Source: Streptomyces hygroscopicus
Lineage (GTDB): Bacteria > Actinomycetota > Actinomycetes > Streptomycetales > Streptomycetaceae
NCBI RefSeq assembly: GCF_026168105.1
Contig: NZ_LBMW01000030.1
Span: 1 to 64,000 of the forward strand
Direction of reading: 5' to 3'
DNA length: 64,000 nt
Below are positions 52,960 through 61,626 of this stretch, in pieces. The first letter of the stretch is position 1; every line of letters begins with the position of its first letter. Position numbers and translations under genes: made by a program. The notes beneath the pieces were generated by a model that was not told the origin of the DNA, searched no databases, and was given only the letters and a program-made list of their open reading frames with translations.

Positions 52960-53802
52960 TCAGTAGCCGGCGGATTCAGAGCCGTCGAGCAGGCAGAAAA
53001 CGGCGGTCGAGTCGTCGCTTGCCTTATAGCGGGGCCAGCGCTCGCCGCTCGGATCGGTCCTCTCCGCCTGCCGGACACGTGAGATGGCCTCATCAGGGCC
53101 TTCAGTCTCCAGCAGATCGAGCAAGTCGGGCCAGCCGGTGAGCTCGTAGTCCTCGACAAGGCAGGACGCCCCGTCGCTCATGATGGCTCCGCGGGTGACC
53201 TCCGAACGCGGCACCGAGCCCGTCAAGGCGTTGTACGCCGCAGCAGGGTTCGCCGCAGCGACCCAGTAGCCGGTCTCGACGTTGCGGTGGGGGCGCTGGG
53301 CCGCGACGAGTCGGCTGACGGCCTGCTGGTGTTCGCGGGTTCCGATCCGGTACCGGGTGGTCTCCTTGTGCTCCTGCTGGGCGTAGCCGTCCACGCGAAG
53401 GTCGGAGAAGACCTTCAGGCCGCCGGGCCCGTCGAGAAGGATCACCGAGTCGAAGATGGACAGGTGATCGACGGTGTGAGTCCCTTCACGCACCAGAGCC
53501 ACGGAACACGAAGGCGTGCCGAGATGGGTTAAGTCGCACGTAGCGCGGTGGAGGTCGGCGACCCGGACGATGGCCTCAGCCACACAGTCGGCCAGCGGAA
53601 CCTCCGGTCGGCACGTTGCCTCGCGCAACAGATGAGTGCCCAGCTCACTGACGAACCAGGGAGTGCCATGAATGCAGCCCGATCCCAACTCGGGCGGCGA
53701 GGTCAGCCCGTCCAGGACGAGCGCGACGCACGGACTGACAGCGAGGAAGTCCTCGTTGGGCTTGCGGACGGAGCCGGCCGCGGACGCAGACGATACACGC
53801 AT
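52960..53802 (-). CDS. PP2C-type serine/threonine phosphatase-like protein
   Basis: A 280-residue protein with PPM-type metal sites: RKPNEDFLAV, ALVLDGLTSP, GAIMSDGASCLV and KASDDSTAVFCLLD supply the Asp ligands of motifs 1, 2, 8 and 11. It is shorter and more divergent than classical PP2C. The gene lies 24 bp downstream of gntR on the same strand, so both share one transcript. A phosphatase that modulates the regulator or a biosynthetic enzyme is possible. No membrane segment. Confidence 0.7.
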   Translation of the reverse strand: MRVSSASAAGSVRKPNEDFLAVSPCVALVLDGLTSPPELGSGCIHGTPWFVSELGTHLLREATCRPEVPLADCVAEAIVRVADLHRATCDLTHLGTPSCSVALVREGTHTVDHLSIFDSVILLDGPGGLKVFSDLRVDGYAQQEHKETTRYRIGTREHQQAVSRLVAAQRPHRNVETGYWVAAANPAAAYNALTGSVPRSEVTRGAIMSDGASCLVEDYELTGWPDLLDLLETEGPDEAISRVRQAERTDPSGERWPRYKASDDSTAVFCLLDGSESAGY

Positions 53803-53826
53803 GGGCTGTTTCCCTTCTGGCCGGCT

Positions 53827-54570
53827 TCAGGACGGCGCCGACCCGTCGCCGTGCTGGACATCGAAAGTCACGTCGAGCGCGTATCGATCGCCGACGTATC
53901 TCGACTCCGTGAACTCAAGCGGATCCCCGTGCTGGTCAAGGATCAGACGCACCTCGACCAGCAGTGCCACCCCCGGATCGAGCCCGAGCAATTCGGCCTC
54001 CAGATTGCTGGCATTGCTGGCAGACAGCGAGGCATGGCCGATGGTCGGCACATAGCCCAGCTCGCTCAGCGCCTCATGGAGCGACTCGTTGACCAGGTCA
54101 CGGTCACACAGGTCAACGACGGTGATCGGAAAAACGGAGCGTTCGAGAGCGATGGGCACCCCGTCGGCCAGCCGCACTCGCGTGATGGCCACCACCTCAC
54201 ACCCCTGGCCGAGCCTGAGCCTGGCGAGCTCCACGCCCCTGGCCGCGCGCCTTTGGCTGGTGATGACCCTGGAGGAGGGATGCTTGCCCTGCGCCCGCAT
54301 CTCCTGACTGAACCTGACCAGACTGTCGGCACGGCGGCGGGTAGGCGGTGTGGCCACGAAGGTACCTCGTCCGGACTCGCGATAGACAAGGCCGTCGGCG
54401 ACCAGTCGCATGACGGCCGCTCGCGCGGTCATACGACTGACCCCGAACTCCTTGGCGAGCTCCGACTCCGAGGGCAAGGCGTCATGCGGCTGAAGACCAG
54501 CGATCCGAGCCCGCAGCGACTGCTCGATCGTGTAGTAGCGGGGCGCGAAATCCGGGTGGACGTGATTCAC
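53827..54570 (-). CDS. GntR/HutC-family regulator with UTRA domain
   Basis: A 247-residue protein from GTG 54570. Residues 10-75 are the winged HTH (IEQSLRARIAGLQPHDALPS, ELAKEFGVSRMTARAAVMRL). Residues about 95-240 are the UTRA ligand domain (ALERSVFPITVVDLCDRDLV, EFTESRYVGDRYALDVTFD). UTRA regulators typically bind sugar phosphates or small metabolites. It stands between the two halves of the cyclitol cluster and is transcribed with the PP2C gene. A CTGTATAGAC-containing site overlaps its probable -10 (TAGACT, minus strand 54583-54578), seven bases before the start, suggesting a leaderless, autoregulated mRNA. Confidence 0.85.
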   Translation of the reverse strand: MNHVHPDFAPRYYTIEQSLRARIAGLQPHDALPSESELAKEFGVSRMTARAAVMRLVADGLVYRESGRGTFVATPPTRRRADSLVRFSQEMRAQGKHPSSRVITSQRRAARGVELARLRLGQGCEVVAITRVRLADGVPIALERSVFPITVVDLCDRDLVNESLHEALSELGYVPTIGHASLSASNASNLEAELLGLDPGVALLVEVRLILDQHGDPLEFTESRYVGDRYALDVTFDVQHGDGSAPS

Positions 54571-54574
54571 AACG

Positions 54575-54587
54575 TGTAGTCTATACA
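54575..54587 (-). promoter_or_regulatory. GntR autoregulatory operator overlapping the gntR -10
   Basis: Plus strand TGTAGTCTATACA; minus strand reads CTGTATAGACTACA from 54588. It shares CTGTATANAC with the palindrome in the glycosyltransferase promoter (56083-56094) and has the GT...TAGAC...AC pattern of HutC-type sites. It covers the predicted -10 hexamer of gntR. Confidence 0.6.
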
Positions 54588-54872
54588 GCTACTCAGCCAG
54601 CCACACCATCCCCTGCTTGACAGCCGCCTCAATACGACTTGTCCGCGGGCCGGCGGCTCTGCCCCCACCCGCACGACTGTTACCGAAGTAGCCCCTCGCC
54701 GAAACCGTTTCGCCTGACATGGCACCACCCGCGAGGCCACCCCCGCACACCGCGCAATCGACGTGCCGGCGCACTCGATTCAGATCGCCCGGCCCATCGG
54801 CCCTTTGATCCCGTGTTCCACTGGCGCAGCCCGCCTTGCGGGCCGCCATCGCCCCAAGGGAGTCAGGTTCAG

Positions 54873-56051
54873 ATGTACGCCTACACAATGAGTCAGCCGG
54901 GACAGCTGCGACTGGGATCCGTTGCGGATCCCGATTGCCGACCGGACGAGGTGATGCTCCGCACAGAGGCAGTGTCGATCTGCTCAACAGACGTCTCCTA
55001 CTTTCGGGGACATCTCTCATCCAACACGTGGCCCCTAATACCGGGCCACGAATACGTGGGCAGGGTCGTCGACGTCGGCGGACGCCTGACAGACGTTCTG
55101 CGGCCGGGCGACCGGCTCTGCTACTGGGGGCAGACCGACTTCGGTGGAATGGCCGAATATCGCGCCTTGCGCCCGCTGTTACCTGGCGGCTCGGGGCGCG
55201 AGAGCACGTGGTTCACGGAGCGCGGCTTCACCGATGCCGATCAAGCGGCCGCCGTGGTGGTCCCCCCGGACCTGCCGTCCGGACTGGCTACGGCCCTGGA
55301 GCCGCTCACCTCGGTTCTGCGATCCCTCCTGGTAAACCCCCCGCAGCCTGGGGACACCTGCGCGGTGCTCGGATGCGGCCCGAGCTCGGTGCTTGCGGTT
55401 CAGGTTCTCCGTCGCCACCTGGGCACCGAAGTGATTGTGCTCGACCACAACGAAAACCGGCTGCGCACGGCGCTGAATTGGGGAGCCAGCCGCGGCTTCG
55501 ACCCCGTCGGGCAGGCCGACGAGATCGCCCAGCTCATCGGTGACAGCCGAGGACAGGTCGTGGACTACGTCTTCGACGCCCTCCCGCACATCAACCGCGC
55601 AGAGGGACCCGACGTCCGGGAACTGGCCATGGGCATGCTGCGTCCCGGTGGCACCTATGTGGTGTACGGAGCCAGTTCCCTGCCGCAGCGGATCAGCACC
55701 TGGATGATCCTGGCCAAGGGGCTCAAACTGCGTGCCACCCCCTTCGACGTGGGCGCATTCCCCATGTCGCGGTCGGCTCGTGTGCTCGAACTGGCCGTCG
55801 GGCTCGTGGCCAGCGGGCTCGTCGACGTACGGCCGGTGTTCACCAGAACGGTCGACCTGCGCGATGAGGAGGGGGTCGTCGAGGCTTTCGTGGGCTACGG
55901 GTCAGGAGGATCGATGAAGACATCCATGGTCACTTGCGCGGACACCCCCGCGGCCATGCCCCAGGATGCCGTCGCGGGCCAGCAGGAGACCCTGGCTCAT
56001 CGCCTCGGTCGCGCAGCGGTGAAGACGGAGGTGCTGGCGCCCCAGAGGTGA
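54873..56051 (+). CDS. Medium-chain dehydrogenase lacking the structural zinc loop
   Basis: A 392-residue MDR protein from ATG 54873 (AAGGGAG about ten bases upstream). Cys37 (SICSTDVSYF) and His59-Glu60 (PGHEYVGRV) form the catalytic zinc site, but the segment that normally carries four structural Cys reads LCYWGQTDFGGMAEYRALRP with no cluster, as in sorbitol- or threonine-dehydrogenase-like members. VLGCGPSSVLAVQVLRRHLG is the NAD loop. It probably oxidises or reduces a cyclitol or sugar hydroxyl. It precedes the glycosyltransferase promoter by about 30 bp. A TTGACA at 54617 could be a -35, but no fitting -10 was found. Confidence 0.8.
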   Translation: MYAYTMSQPGQLRLGSVADPDCRPDEVMLRTEAVSICSTDVSYFRGHLSSNTWPLIPGHEYVGRVVDVGGRLTDVLRPGDRLCYWGQTDFGGMAEYRALRPLLPGGSGRESTWFTERGFTDADQAAAVVVPPDLPSGLATALEPLTSVLRSLLVNPPQPGDTCAVLGCGPSSVLAVQVLRRHLGTEVIVLDHNENRLRTALNWGASRGFDPVGQADEIAQLIGDSRGQVVDYVFDALPHINRAEGPDVRELAMGMLRPGGTYVVYGASSLPQRISTWMILAKGLKLRATPFDVGAFPMSRSARVLELAVGLVASGLVDVRPVFTRTVDLRDEEGVVEAFVGYGSGGSMKTSMVTCADTPAAMPQDAVAGQQETLAHRLGRAAVKTEVLAPQR

Positions 56052-56078
56052 GTCCAACAGACAGACGGTATCGAAGCC

Positions 56079-56109
56079 TTGACTGTATATACAACCATCC
56101 CGATACGAT
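56079..56109 (+). promoter_or_regulatory. Promoter of the glycosyltransferase operon with embedded GntR operator
   Basis: TTGACT (56079-56084), a 19-bp spacer and TACGAT (56104-56109) form the promoter, with transcription expected near 56115 and GTG 56151 preceded by AGGAGGGA. The perfect palindrome TGTATATACA (56084-56093) begins on the -35 and fills the spacer, sharing CTGTATANAC with the gntR site. Bound repressor would block RNA polymerase. Confidence 0.65.
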
Positions 56110-56150
56110 GGCCGGGCCGTCATACCGGCTGCGGCCCAGGAGGGACTTCC

Positions 56151-57266
56151 GTGGACGAAGCCGAGATCTGCCTCATCGTGCGCCGGTTCACCGTAGGGGG
56201 CCTCGAGCGGGTCGTGCTTCTGCTGGCCAATGCGCTTTCCGCCCGGGGAAGGCGAGTGCATGTCGTCATACTCGACCCCCTCGGCCTGAGAGCTATGATC
56301 ACCGAACTGACCCCACAAGTGGCGGTTCACGTTCTGAGCGGCTCCTGGACCACCCGGCTCAAACGCCTTCGGGAGCTCACCCAGGCGCGGATCGCACACC
56401 TCCATCTGGCGGACGGGAAGATCCACCCCGCCGTACGGTGGGCCCTGCGCGGGCATCCCGGTGTCTTCGTCACCTATCACAGCGACTACACTCCGGTCCG
56501 TAACCGGATGACGAACCTCGTGGACCGCTCCATCACCCGCCGAAGCCGCGGAGTTGTGGCCGTTTCCGAGGCCGTTCAGGAGTTCTGCCTGAAGGAAGTG
56601 CGCCTGCCGGCGGAACTCGTCACAGTCATCGAGAACGCGGTCCCCGCGCCGTCGGTCGGCCGTGTCCACATCGAACCCGACAAGGGATTCACCCTGGTGG
56701 CACTGGCCACCGTGAACCCCCACAAGAACTACGTGGGGTTACTCAGAGGCTTCGCCCTGGCCAGGGAGCGCGGGCACGACATCCGGCTGCGGATCATCGG
56801 TGACGGTCCTGCGATCGCCGAGGTCTTCACAACCGCTGTTGAACTGGGCGTCAACTCGCACCTCGAGTGGTACGGAGGGCTGTGGCAGAGCAGCGTCGTC
56901 GGGGCCCTGCTGCGTACCAGCGACGCCTTCGCGTCGGCCAGCCGAAACGAGGGGCTGCCCATGTCTGTGCTCGAAGCGCTGCAGCACGGCCTGCCGATGG
57001 TTCTCTCGGACATCCCTCCGCACCGCGAGGCGGCCGACGACGCGGCCGTCTACTTCAACCCTGACGACCCGGTGCAACTCGCCGATCGGCTGGAAGAACT
57101 GCTGGACGCGGACACCTGCAAGGGCCGCGCCGCCGCGGCCCGCCGCAGGTCTGCTCTGTTCACTGCAGAACAGTTCACAGAACGTCACCTGAAGCTGTAC
57201 GACGACGCCCGGTGGTCCGAAGAACCACCGACACGGCGTCTGACAACGAGGCAGGGGCTTGCATGA
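56151..57266 (+). CDS. GT4-family glycosyltransferase
   Basis: A 371-residue protein from GTG 56151 with AGGAGGGA five bases upstream. RRFTVGGLERVVLLLANAL is the N-terminal glycine loop; VAVSEAVQEFC, TLVALATVNPHKNYVGLLRG and RNEGLPMSVLEALQHGLPMV (the E-x7-E motif) define a retaining GT-B enzyme of family GT4. With galE and galU in the same operon, UDP-glucose or UDP-galactose is the expected donor, and the cyclitol the inferred acceptor. The stop overlaps galE (ATGA). Confidence 0.85.
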   Translation: MDEAEICLIVRRFTVGGLERVVLLLANALSARGRRVHVVILDPLGLRAMITELTPQVAVHVLSGSWTTRLKRLRELTQARIAHLHLADGKIHPAVRWALRGHPGVFVTYHSDYTPVRNRMTNLVDRSITRRSRGVVAVSEAVQEFCLKEVRLPAELVTVIENAVPAPSVGRVHIEPDKGFTLVALATVNPHKNYVGLLRGFALARERGHDIRLRIIGDGPAIAEVFTTAVELGVNSHLEWYGGLWQSSVVGALLRTSDAFASASRNEGLPMSVLEALQHGLPMVLSDIPPHREAADDAAVYFNPDDPVQLADRLEELLDADTCKGRAAAARRRSALFTAEQFTERHLKLYDDARWSEEPPTRRLTTRQGLA

Positions 57267-58219
57267 AGTTACTGGTTACCGGCGGCGCCGGCTACGTGGG
57301 CAGCGTCGTTGCGGCACACCTTGTTCAGGCCGGGCATTCGGTAGTGGTCCTCGACGACCTTTCCACCGGGCACGCCGATGCAGTGCCGGCCGGGAGCGAA
57401 CTGGTAGTGGCCACACTGCGGAAGGGCGCGGCCACGGTGCTCGCCGACGGATCCTTCGACGCTGTACTGCACTTCGCGGCAAAGTCGGTGACCGGCGAGT
57501 CGGTAGCGAAGCCCGGCTACTACTGGGACCAAAACCTGGGCGAGTCACTCGCGCTGCTCGACGCGATGCGACAGTCCGGCGTACGCCGGATCGTCTTCTC
57601 CTCCACAGCGGCGACCTATGGCAACCCGGAAAGCACACCGATCCGAGAGTCGGACCCGACCAGGCCCGTCAGCCCCTACGGGGCCACGAAGTTGGCCATC
57701 GACACCTCCCTGGCCTCCTGCGCGGAACTCCACGGTTTCGGCGCGGTAAGCCTGCGCTACTTCAACGTGGCCGGCGCCCATGACGGGCTCGGTGAACGGC
57801 ACGAGCCCGAGACGCATCTCATCGCCAGCGTCCTGGCCGTCGCCATGGGGCACGGCAGCGAAGTGTCGCTCTTCGGGACCGACTATCCCACCCCGGACGG
57901 TACCTGTATCCGTGACTACATCCACGTATCCGACCTCGCGGCGGCCCACTTGCTCGCGCTGGACGCGTGCGAACCGGGCCGACACCGGATCTACAACCTC
58001 GGTAGCGGCTCCGGGCATTCAGTGGCGGAGGTGATCCAGGTGTGCCGGGAAATCACGGGGCATCCCATACCTGTCAGGCAGTGCTCCCGGCGGGACGGTG
58101 ATCCGGCCGTTCTCGTGGCGTCCTCCGAGAAGATCTTCCGAGAACTCGGATGGACGGCGAAGCGGGATCTGCATGCCATGGTCTCCGATGCCTGGGCAGT
58201 CGCCCAAGGAGCCTCCTGA
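57263..58219 (+). CDS. galE: UDP-glucose 4-epimerase-like SDR
   Basis: A 318-residue extended SDR. TGGAGYVGS (NAD loop), HFAAKSVTGESV, SSTAATYG and SPYGATKLA (Tyr-x3-Lys) are intact, and RYFNVAGAHDGLGERH is the GalE substrate block. It starts at ATG 57263 overlapping the glycosyltransferase stop. It would interconvert UDP-glucose and UDP-galactose (or GlcNAc/GalNAc) to supply the glycosyltransferase. A pathway-specific epimerase acting on another UDP-sugar is possible. Confidence 0.85.
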   Translation: MKLLVTGGAGYVGSVVAAHLVQAGHSVVVLDDLSTGHADAVPAGSELVVATLRKGAATVLADGSFDAVLHFAAKSVTGESVAKPGYYWDQNLGESLALLDAMRQSGVRRIVFSSTAATYGNPESTPIRESDPTRPVSPYGATKLAIDTSLASCAELHGFGAVSLRYFNVAGAHDGLGERHEPETHLIASVLAVAMGHGSEVSLFGTDYPTPDGTCIRDYIHVSDLAAAHLLALDACEPGRHRIYNLGSGSGHSVAEVIQVCREITGHPIPVRQCSRRDGDPAVLVASSEKIFRELGWTAKRDLHAMVSDAWAVAQGAS

Positions 58220-58284
58220 CCCGCCTTGCCTGTCCAGGCCATCGGCACAACATGTGAGACGACCCTGAAGGAAGGCAATCAAGA

Positions 58285-59637
58285 ATGCCGCGATTACGGA
58301 GCGAGGACGCCGTCGCCACCGAACGCGCACTCAAGACGCTGGCGAACAATCGGCGTACCGGAACCAAGGACGGCTTCGAGTACGACTTCACCTGCCCTTC
58401 CCCGAGCAGTTATCCGTTCCAGTGGGCATGGGACAGCTGCTTTCATGCGATCGCCCTCACCCGGACAGACATCCCCCGTGCACGGTCCGAAATCGACTCG
58501 CTGCTGCGCGGCATGGATGCCGACGGATTCCTGCCGCACATGCTTCTGTGGCAGGACGACCTGCGGGCTCGCGCGTCCCAAGACTTCCGGATGGCGGTCT
58601 GGGAAGGCTGGAAATCCGTCTCCCTGGCTCCTCCTGTGCTGGCCAGAGCGGTCGAGCGGATTCACGCGGCCGAAGGGGACGAACGGTGGCTGCAGGCGGT
58701 ACTCCCGGCGGTCTGCCGTTTCTACGACTGGCTGCACACGAACCGCCGCACCAGCACCGGACTGCTGGCGATCTACCATCCGGACGAGTCCGGGCTGGAC
58801 ATGAGCCCCAAGTACGACGCGGCCCTCGGCCTCACCGCCGAGACCGGACCGGATGTGGCGGAGGCGTGGCACTCCCGAATGAGGGAACTTCTCGCCGCCT
58901 ACCGCCCAGGCCGCAGGCCGGACAGCGATCTGCGCCGACACCGGAAGTTTCACTGGGCCGACGTCTTGTTCAACTCCATCTACGCCGACGGCCTGACGCG
59001 GCTGGCCCGCCTGCTCTCGCGTGCAGGGCTCCCTGCCTGCGGTGGCGGCAGGCGTTTCGCCGAACGGGCCGAACAGATCTCGGCCGCGCTGATGAGAGAG
59101 TGCTGGAATCCGGAGAAGGGCTGCTTCCACGATGTGGACCTCCTCGCTGCCCGCCGCGAGCACACCGTTACCATCAGCTCCCTGTTCCCCATCATCATCG
59201 AGCACGTGCCTGACGCTGTCGCCCGCCAGGTCATCGACGAACACCTGACAAACACAGAAGAGTTCTGGCTTCCCTACCCACTGCCGAGTGTTGCCGCCAA
59301 CGAACCCGCCTTCGACCCCGTCTTCGCCACCGAAGCGATCTTCCGGGGATCCAGTTGGGTCAACCTGAACTGGTACCTCTACTGGGCCCTGCGTGACCGC
59401 GGCGCATGCGAAGCCGCGCACGTCCTCGCGACCCGGACGATCACGGCTGCAGCAGCAGCCGGCATGCGGGAATGCTACGGGCCCTATGACGGGAAAGGAC
59501 ACGGAGCCGTCTCTTTCGGATGGAGCAGCCTCGTCCTCGACCTCATAGACGCTGCCTCCACGACGGCGTCCCCGTCGGCCGACCCCCTCCCTGCCAGTCT
59601 CACGACGACGCCCCCGGACCCAGGCAGTGCACCATGA
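58285..59637 (+). CDS. GH63/MGH1-like (alpha/alpha)6-barrel glycoside hydrolase
   Basis: A 450-residue cytoplasmic protein (no signal peptide) with AAGGAAGG before ATG 58285. YPFQWAWDSCFHAIALTRTD, FLPHMLLWQDD, YDAALGLTAE and FRGSSWVNLNWYLYWALRDR are barrel blocks typical of GH63-like and mannosylglycerate-hydrolase-type enzymes. The acidic residues in WDSC and in the late AVSFGWSSLVLDLID region are catalytic candidates, not assigned with certainty. In this operon it may trim a glycosylated cyclitol inside the cell, or hydrolyse the glycoside to release the aglycone. The stop overlaps the next gene (ATGA). Confidence 0.75.
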   Translation: MPRLRSEDAVATERALKTLANNRRTGTKDGFEYDFTCPSPSSYPFQWAWDSCFHAIALTRTDIPRARSEIDSLLRGMDADGFLPHMLLWQDDLRARASQDFRMAVWEGWKSVSLAPPVLARAVERIHAAEGDERWLQAVLPAVCRFYDWLHTNRRTSTGLLAIYHPDESGLDMSPKYDAALGLTAETGPDVAEAWHSRMRELLAAYRPGRRPDSDLRRHRKFHWADVLFNSIYADGLTRLARLLSRAGLPACGGGRRFAERAEQISAALMRECWNPEKGCFHDVDLLAARREHTVTISSLFPIIIEHVPDAVARQVIDEHLTNTEEFWLPYPLPSVAANEPAFDPVFATEAIFRGSSWVNLNWYLYWALRDRGACEAAHVLATRTITAAAAAGMRECYGPYDGKGHGAVSFGWSSLVLDLIDAASTTASPSADPLPASLTTTPPDPGSAP

Positions 59638-60659
59638 TCAACTGGGGCTTCATAGGAGCAGGTTCCATCGCCCGCACCAGCCTCGCCCCAGCGGTGCACC
59701 GCGCCGAAGGATCGGCCCTGTACGCCGTTGCCTGCCACAGTCCGGACAGGGCCTCCGCTCTGGGCCCGAAGGTCGTCTACCGGGACTACGCCGGCGTTGT
59801 CGAGGACCCCAGCGTCCACGTGGTCTACATATGCCTGCACAACAGCGCACACCGACACTGGGCGCTGCGCGCACTGGCCGCGGGCAAGCACGTTCTGTGC
59901 GAGAAACCCCTCGGACTGACCGCCGAGGAGACCGACGAAATGGCGGCGACCGCCGCTCGGCACGGGCGGCTGCTCGTTGAGGCGGCGTGGAATCGCTGGC
60001 ATCCCAGAACCAGAGACATGGAGCAGTTCCTGGCCAAGGGGATGATCGGCGAAGTGCGCGAGGTGATCGCCGAATTCCACGGTGCCGTGCCCGCCAAGGA
60101 CAACTACCGCTGGAACCCGTCCCTGGGCGGCGGAGCCCTGTTCGACGTAGGTTGCTACGCCATCAGCGCCGCACTCGGCGCCTTCTCCTGGCAGCAGCCC
60201 CACGTGAGCCGTGCCGCATTGTCCGCTCACCGGCCAGGCCAGGCCGACGCGCGCGCCGACATCGTCCTCGCGTTCCGCGACGGCGTGGCTCAGGTCAGCG
60301 CCGCCTTCACAAACCAGGAGCGGCAGCACCTCGAGATCCGGGGGACCGAGGGGTGGATCCGGGCACGTGACGACGCCTTCACTGCCGGCGCCCAACCAGT
60401 GGATCTACAAGTGAACTCCTCCGGCATGACCGCGTCCCACGTCTACCCTGCCGTCGATTCATATCAGCTCATGGTCGCTGAGGTTTCGTCGGCCGCGGCC
60501 GGCGAACCGGCCCACCTGGTGCCGCTGGAGCAGTCCCTCGCAGTCGCTGTTGCCCTGGACCACATTCGCCAGACCGCGTCCGTGGATGTGCTCCCCCTGG
60601 GGCAGCGGCGTCCGGCCGGCGATGCAGACGCTGACTCATGGAAGGGAAGCGGAGCATGA
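59634..60659 (+). CDS. Gfo/Idh/MocA-family oxidoreductase
   Basis: A 341-residue protein. WGFIGAGSIARTSLAPAV is the Rossmann loop, HVLCEKPLGL contains the EKP catalytic Lys, and GGGALFDVGCYAISA is the substrate-domain block of this family (inositol dehydrogenase, glucose-fructose oxidoreductase). Members commonly act on inositols and sugar nucleotides, so a C7-cyclitol or sugar C3 oxidation is plausible. Overlaps both neighbours by four bases (ATGA). Confidence 0.85.
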   Translation: MINWGFIGAGSIARTSLAPAVHRAEGSALYAVACHSPDRASALGPKVVYRDYAGVVEDPSVHVVYICLHNSAHRHWALRALAAGKHVLCEKPLGLTAEETDEMAATAARHGRLLVEAAWNRWHPRTRDMEQFLAKGMIGEVREVIAEFHGAVPAKDNYRWNPSLGGGALFDVGCYAISAALGAFSWQQPHVSRAALSAHRPGQADARADIVLAFRDGVAQVSAAFTNQERQHLEIRGTEGWIRARDDAFTAGAQPVDLQVNSSGMTASHVYPAVDSYQLMVAEVSSAAAGEPAHLVPLEQSLAVAVALDHIRQTASVDVLPLGQRRPAGDADADSWKGSGA

Positions 60660-61549
60660 GCCCGAACCAAGAGTTCCACACCGCTATCGTTCCCGCGGCT
60701 GGACTGGGAACCCGCTTCCTGCCCGCCACCAAGTCCGTTCCCAAGGAACTGCTGCCGATCCTGGACACCCCTGGCATCGAGCTGGTGGCCGCCGAGGCGG
60801 CTCACGCCGGCGCCGAACGGCTGATCATTGTCACAGCTCCGGGAAAGGATGCCATCGCCCGCCACTTCCAGCGCGACCACGAGTTGGAGCGGATGCTCGA
60901 GTCCCGGGGCAAGGCCGAGATGTCGGCCATAGTCCAGCGCGCTTCGAACCTGCTCAGGATCGAGACCGCTCCGCAGCTCGAACCGCTGGGGTTGGGCCAC
61001 GCCGTCGCCTGCGCCGAGCCGCATCTCACCGGGCAGGACGAGGCGGTCGCTGTGCTCCTCCCCGACGACATCGTGCTCCCCACCGGCATCCTGACGCGAA
61101 TGGCAGCGGTCCGTCAGCGCTACGGCGGAACCGTCCTGTGCACTTTCGCAGCACCAAAAGACCAACTGGCGGCCTATGGCGTCTTCGACGTGGCCGAGAC
61201 CGAGGACCCCGGGGTGAAACGGGTGCACGCCATGGTGGAGAAGCCCGATCCTCAGGACGCTCCCTCCACCTTCGCCTGCGCCGGACGCTACCTGCTCGAC
61301 CGGACGGTGTTCGAACCCCTCAAGCGCGCCCGCCCCGGCGCCCGAGGGGAGATCGACCTCACCGACGCCATAAGCGACCTCATTGACCAAGGTCACCCAG
61401 TGCACGCCGTCCTGCATACCGGCAGGCGCCACGACATCGGAAACCCCGCAGGCATGGTGCGCGCCGCTGTCGAATTCCTCCTCGAGGACCACGACAAGGG
61501 GCCGGGCTTCCGGGACTGGCTGCGCACCCGCGTGGCCGGAACCCGGTAG
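60656..61549 (+). CDS. galU: UTP-glucose-1-phosphate uridylyltransferase
   Basis: A 297-residue nucleotidyltransferase: IVPAAGLGTRFLPATKSVPK (nucleotide loop and Lys), ELLPILDTPGIELV, LGLGHAVACAEPHL, LLPDDIVLP and MVEKPDP are all GalU blocks. It forms UDP-glucose for the glycosyltransferase encoded in the same operon and, via GalE, UDP-galactose. Streptomyces have a housekeeping GalU elsewhere, so this copy is presumably pathway-dedicated. It starts at ATG 60656 overlapping the oxidoreductase stop. Confidence 0.9.
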   Translation: MSPNQEFHTAIVPAAGLGTRFLPATKSVPKELLPILDTPGIELVAAEAAHAGAERLIIVTAPGKDAIARHFQRDHELERMLESRGKAEMSAIVQRASNLLRIETAPQLEPLGLGHAVACAEPHLTGQDEAVAVLLPDDIVLPTGILTRMAAVRQRYGGTVLCTFAAPKDQLAAYGVFDVAETEDPGVKRVHAMVEKPDPQDAPSTFACAGRYLLDRTVFEPLKRARPGARGEIDLTDAISDLIDQGHPVHAVLHTGRRHDIGNPAGMVRAAVEFLLEDHDKGPGFRDWLRTRVAGTR

Positions 61550-61626
61550 TCCACCGCTGTGCCCGCCGGCCGCGGACTGGTCGCGGATCGCTTATCGGCT
61601 CAGCGGCCACCACCAGAAAGGACAAC

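Noticed and set aside
60656..61549. NDP-cyclitol synthase of the ValB type
   Set aside because: The motifs are plain GalU (FLPATKSVPKELLPILD, LLPDDIVLP), so it should make UDP-glucose and not an activated cyclitol.
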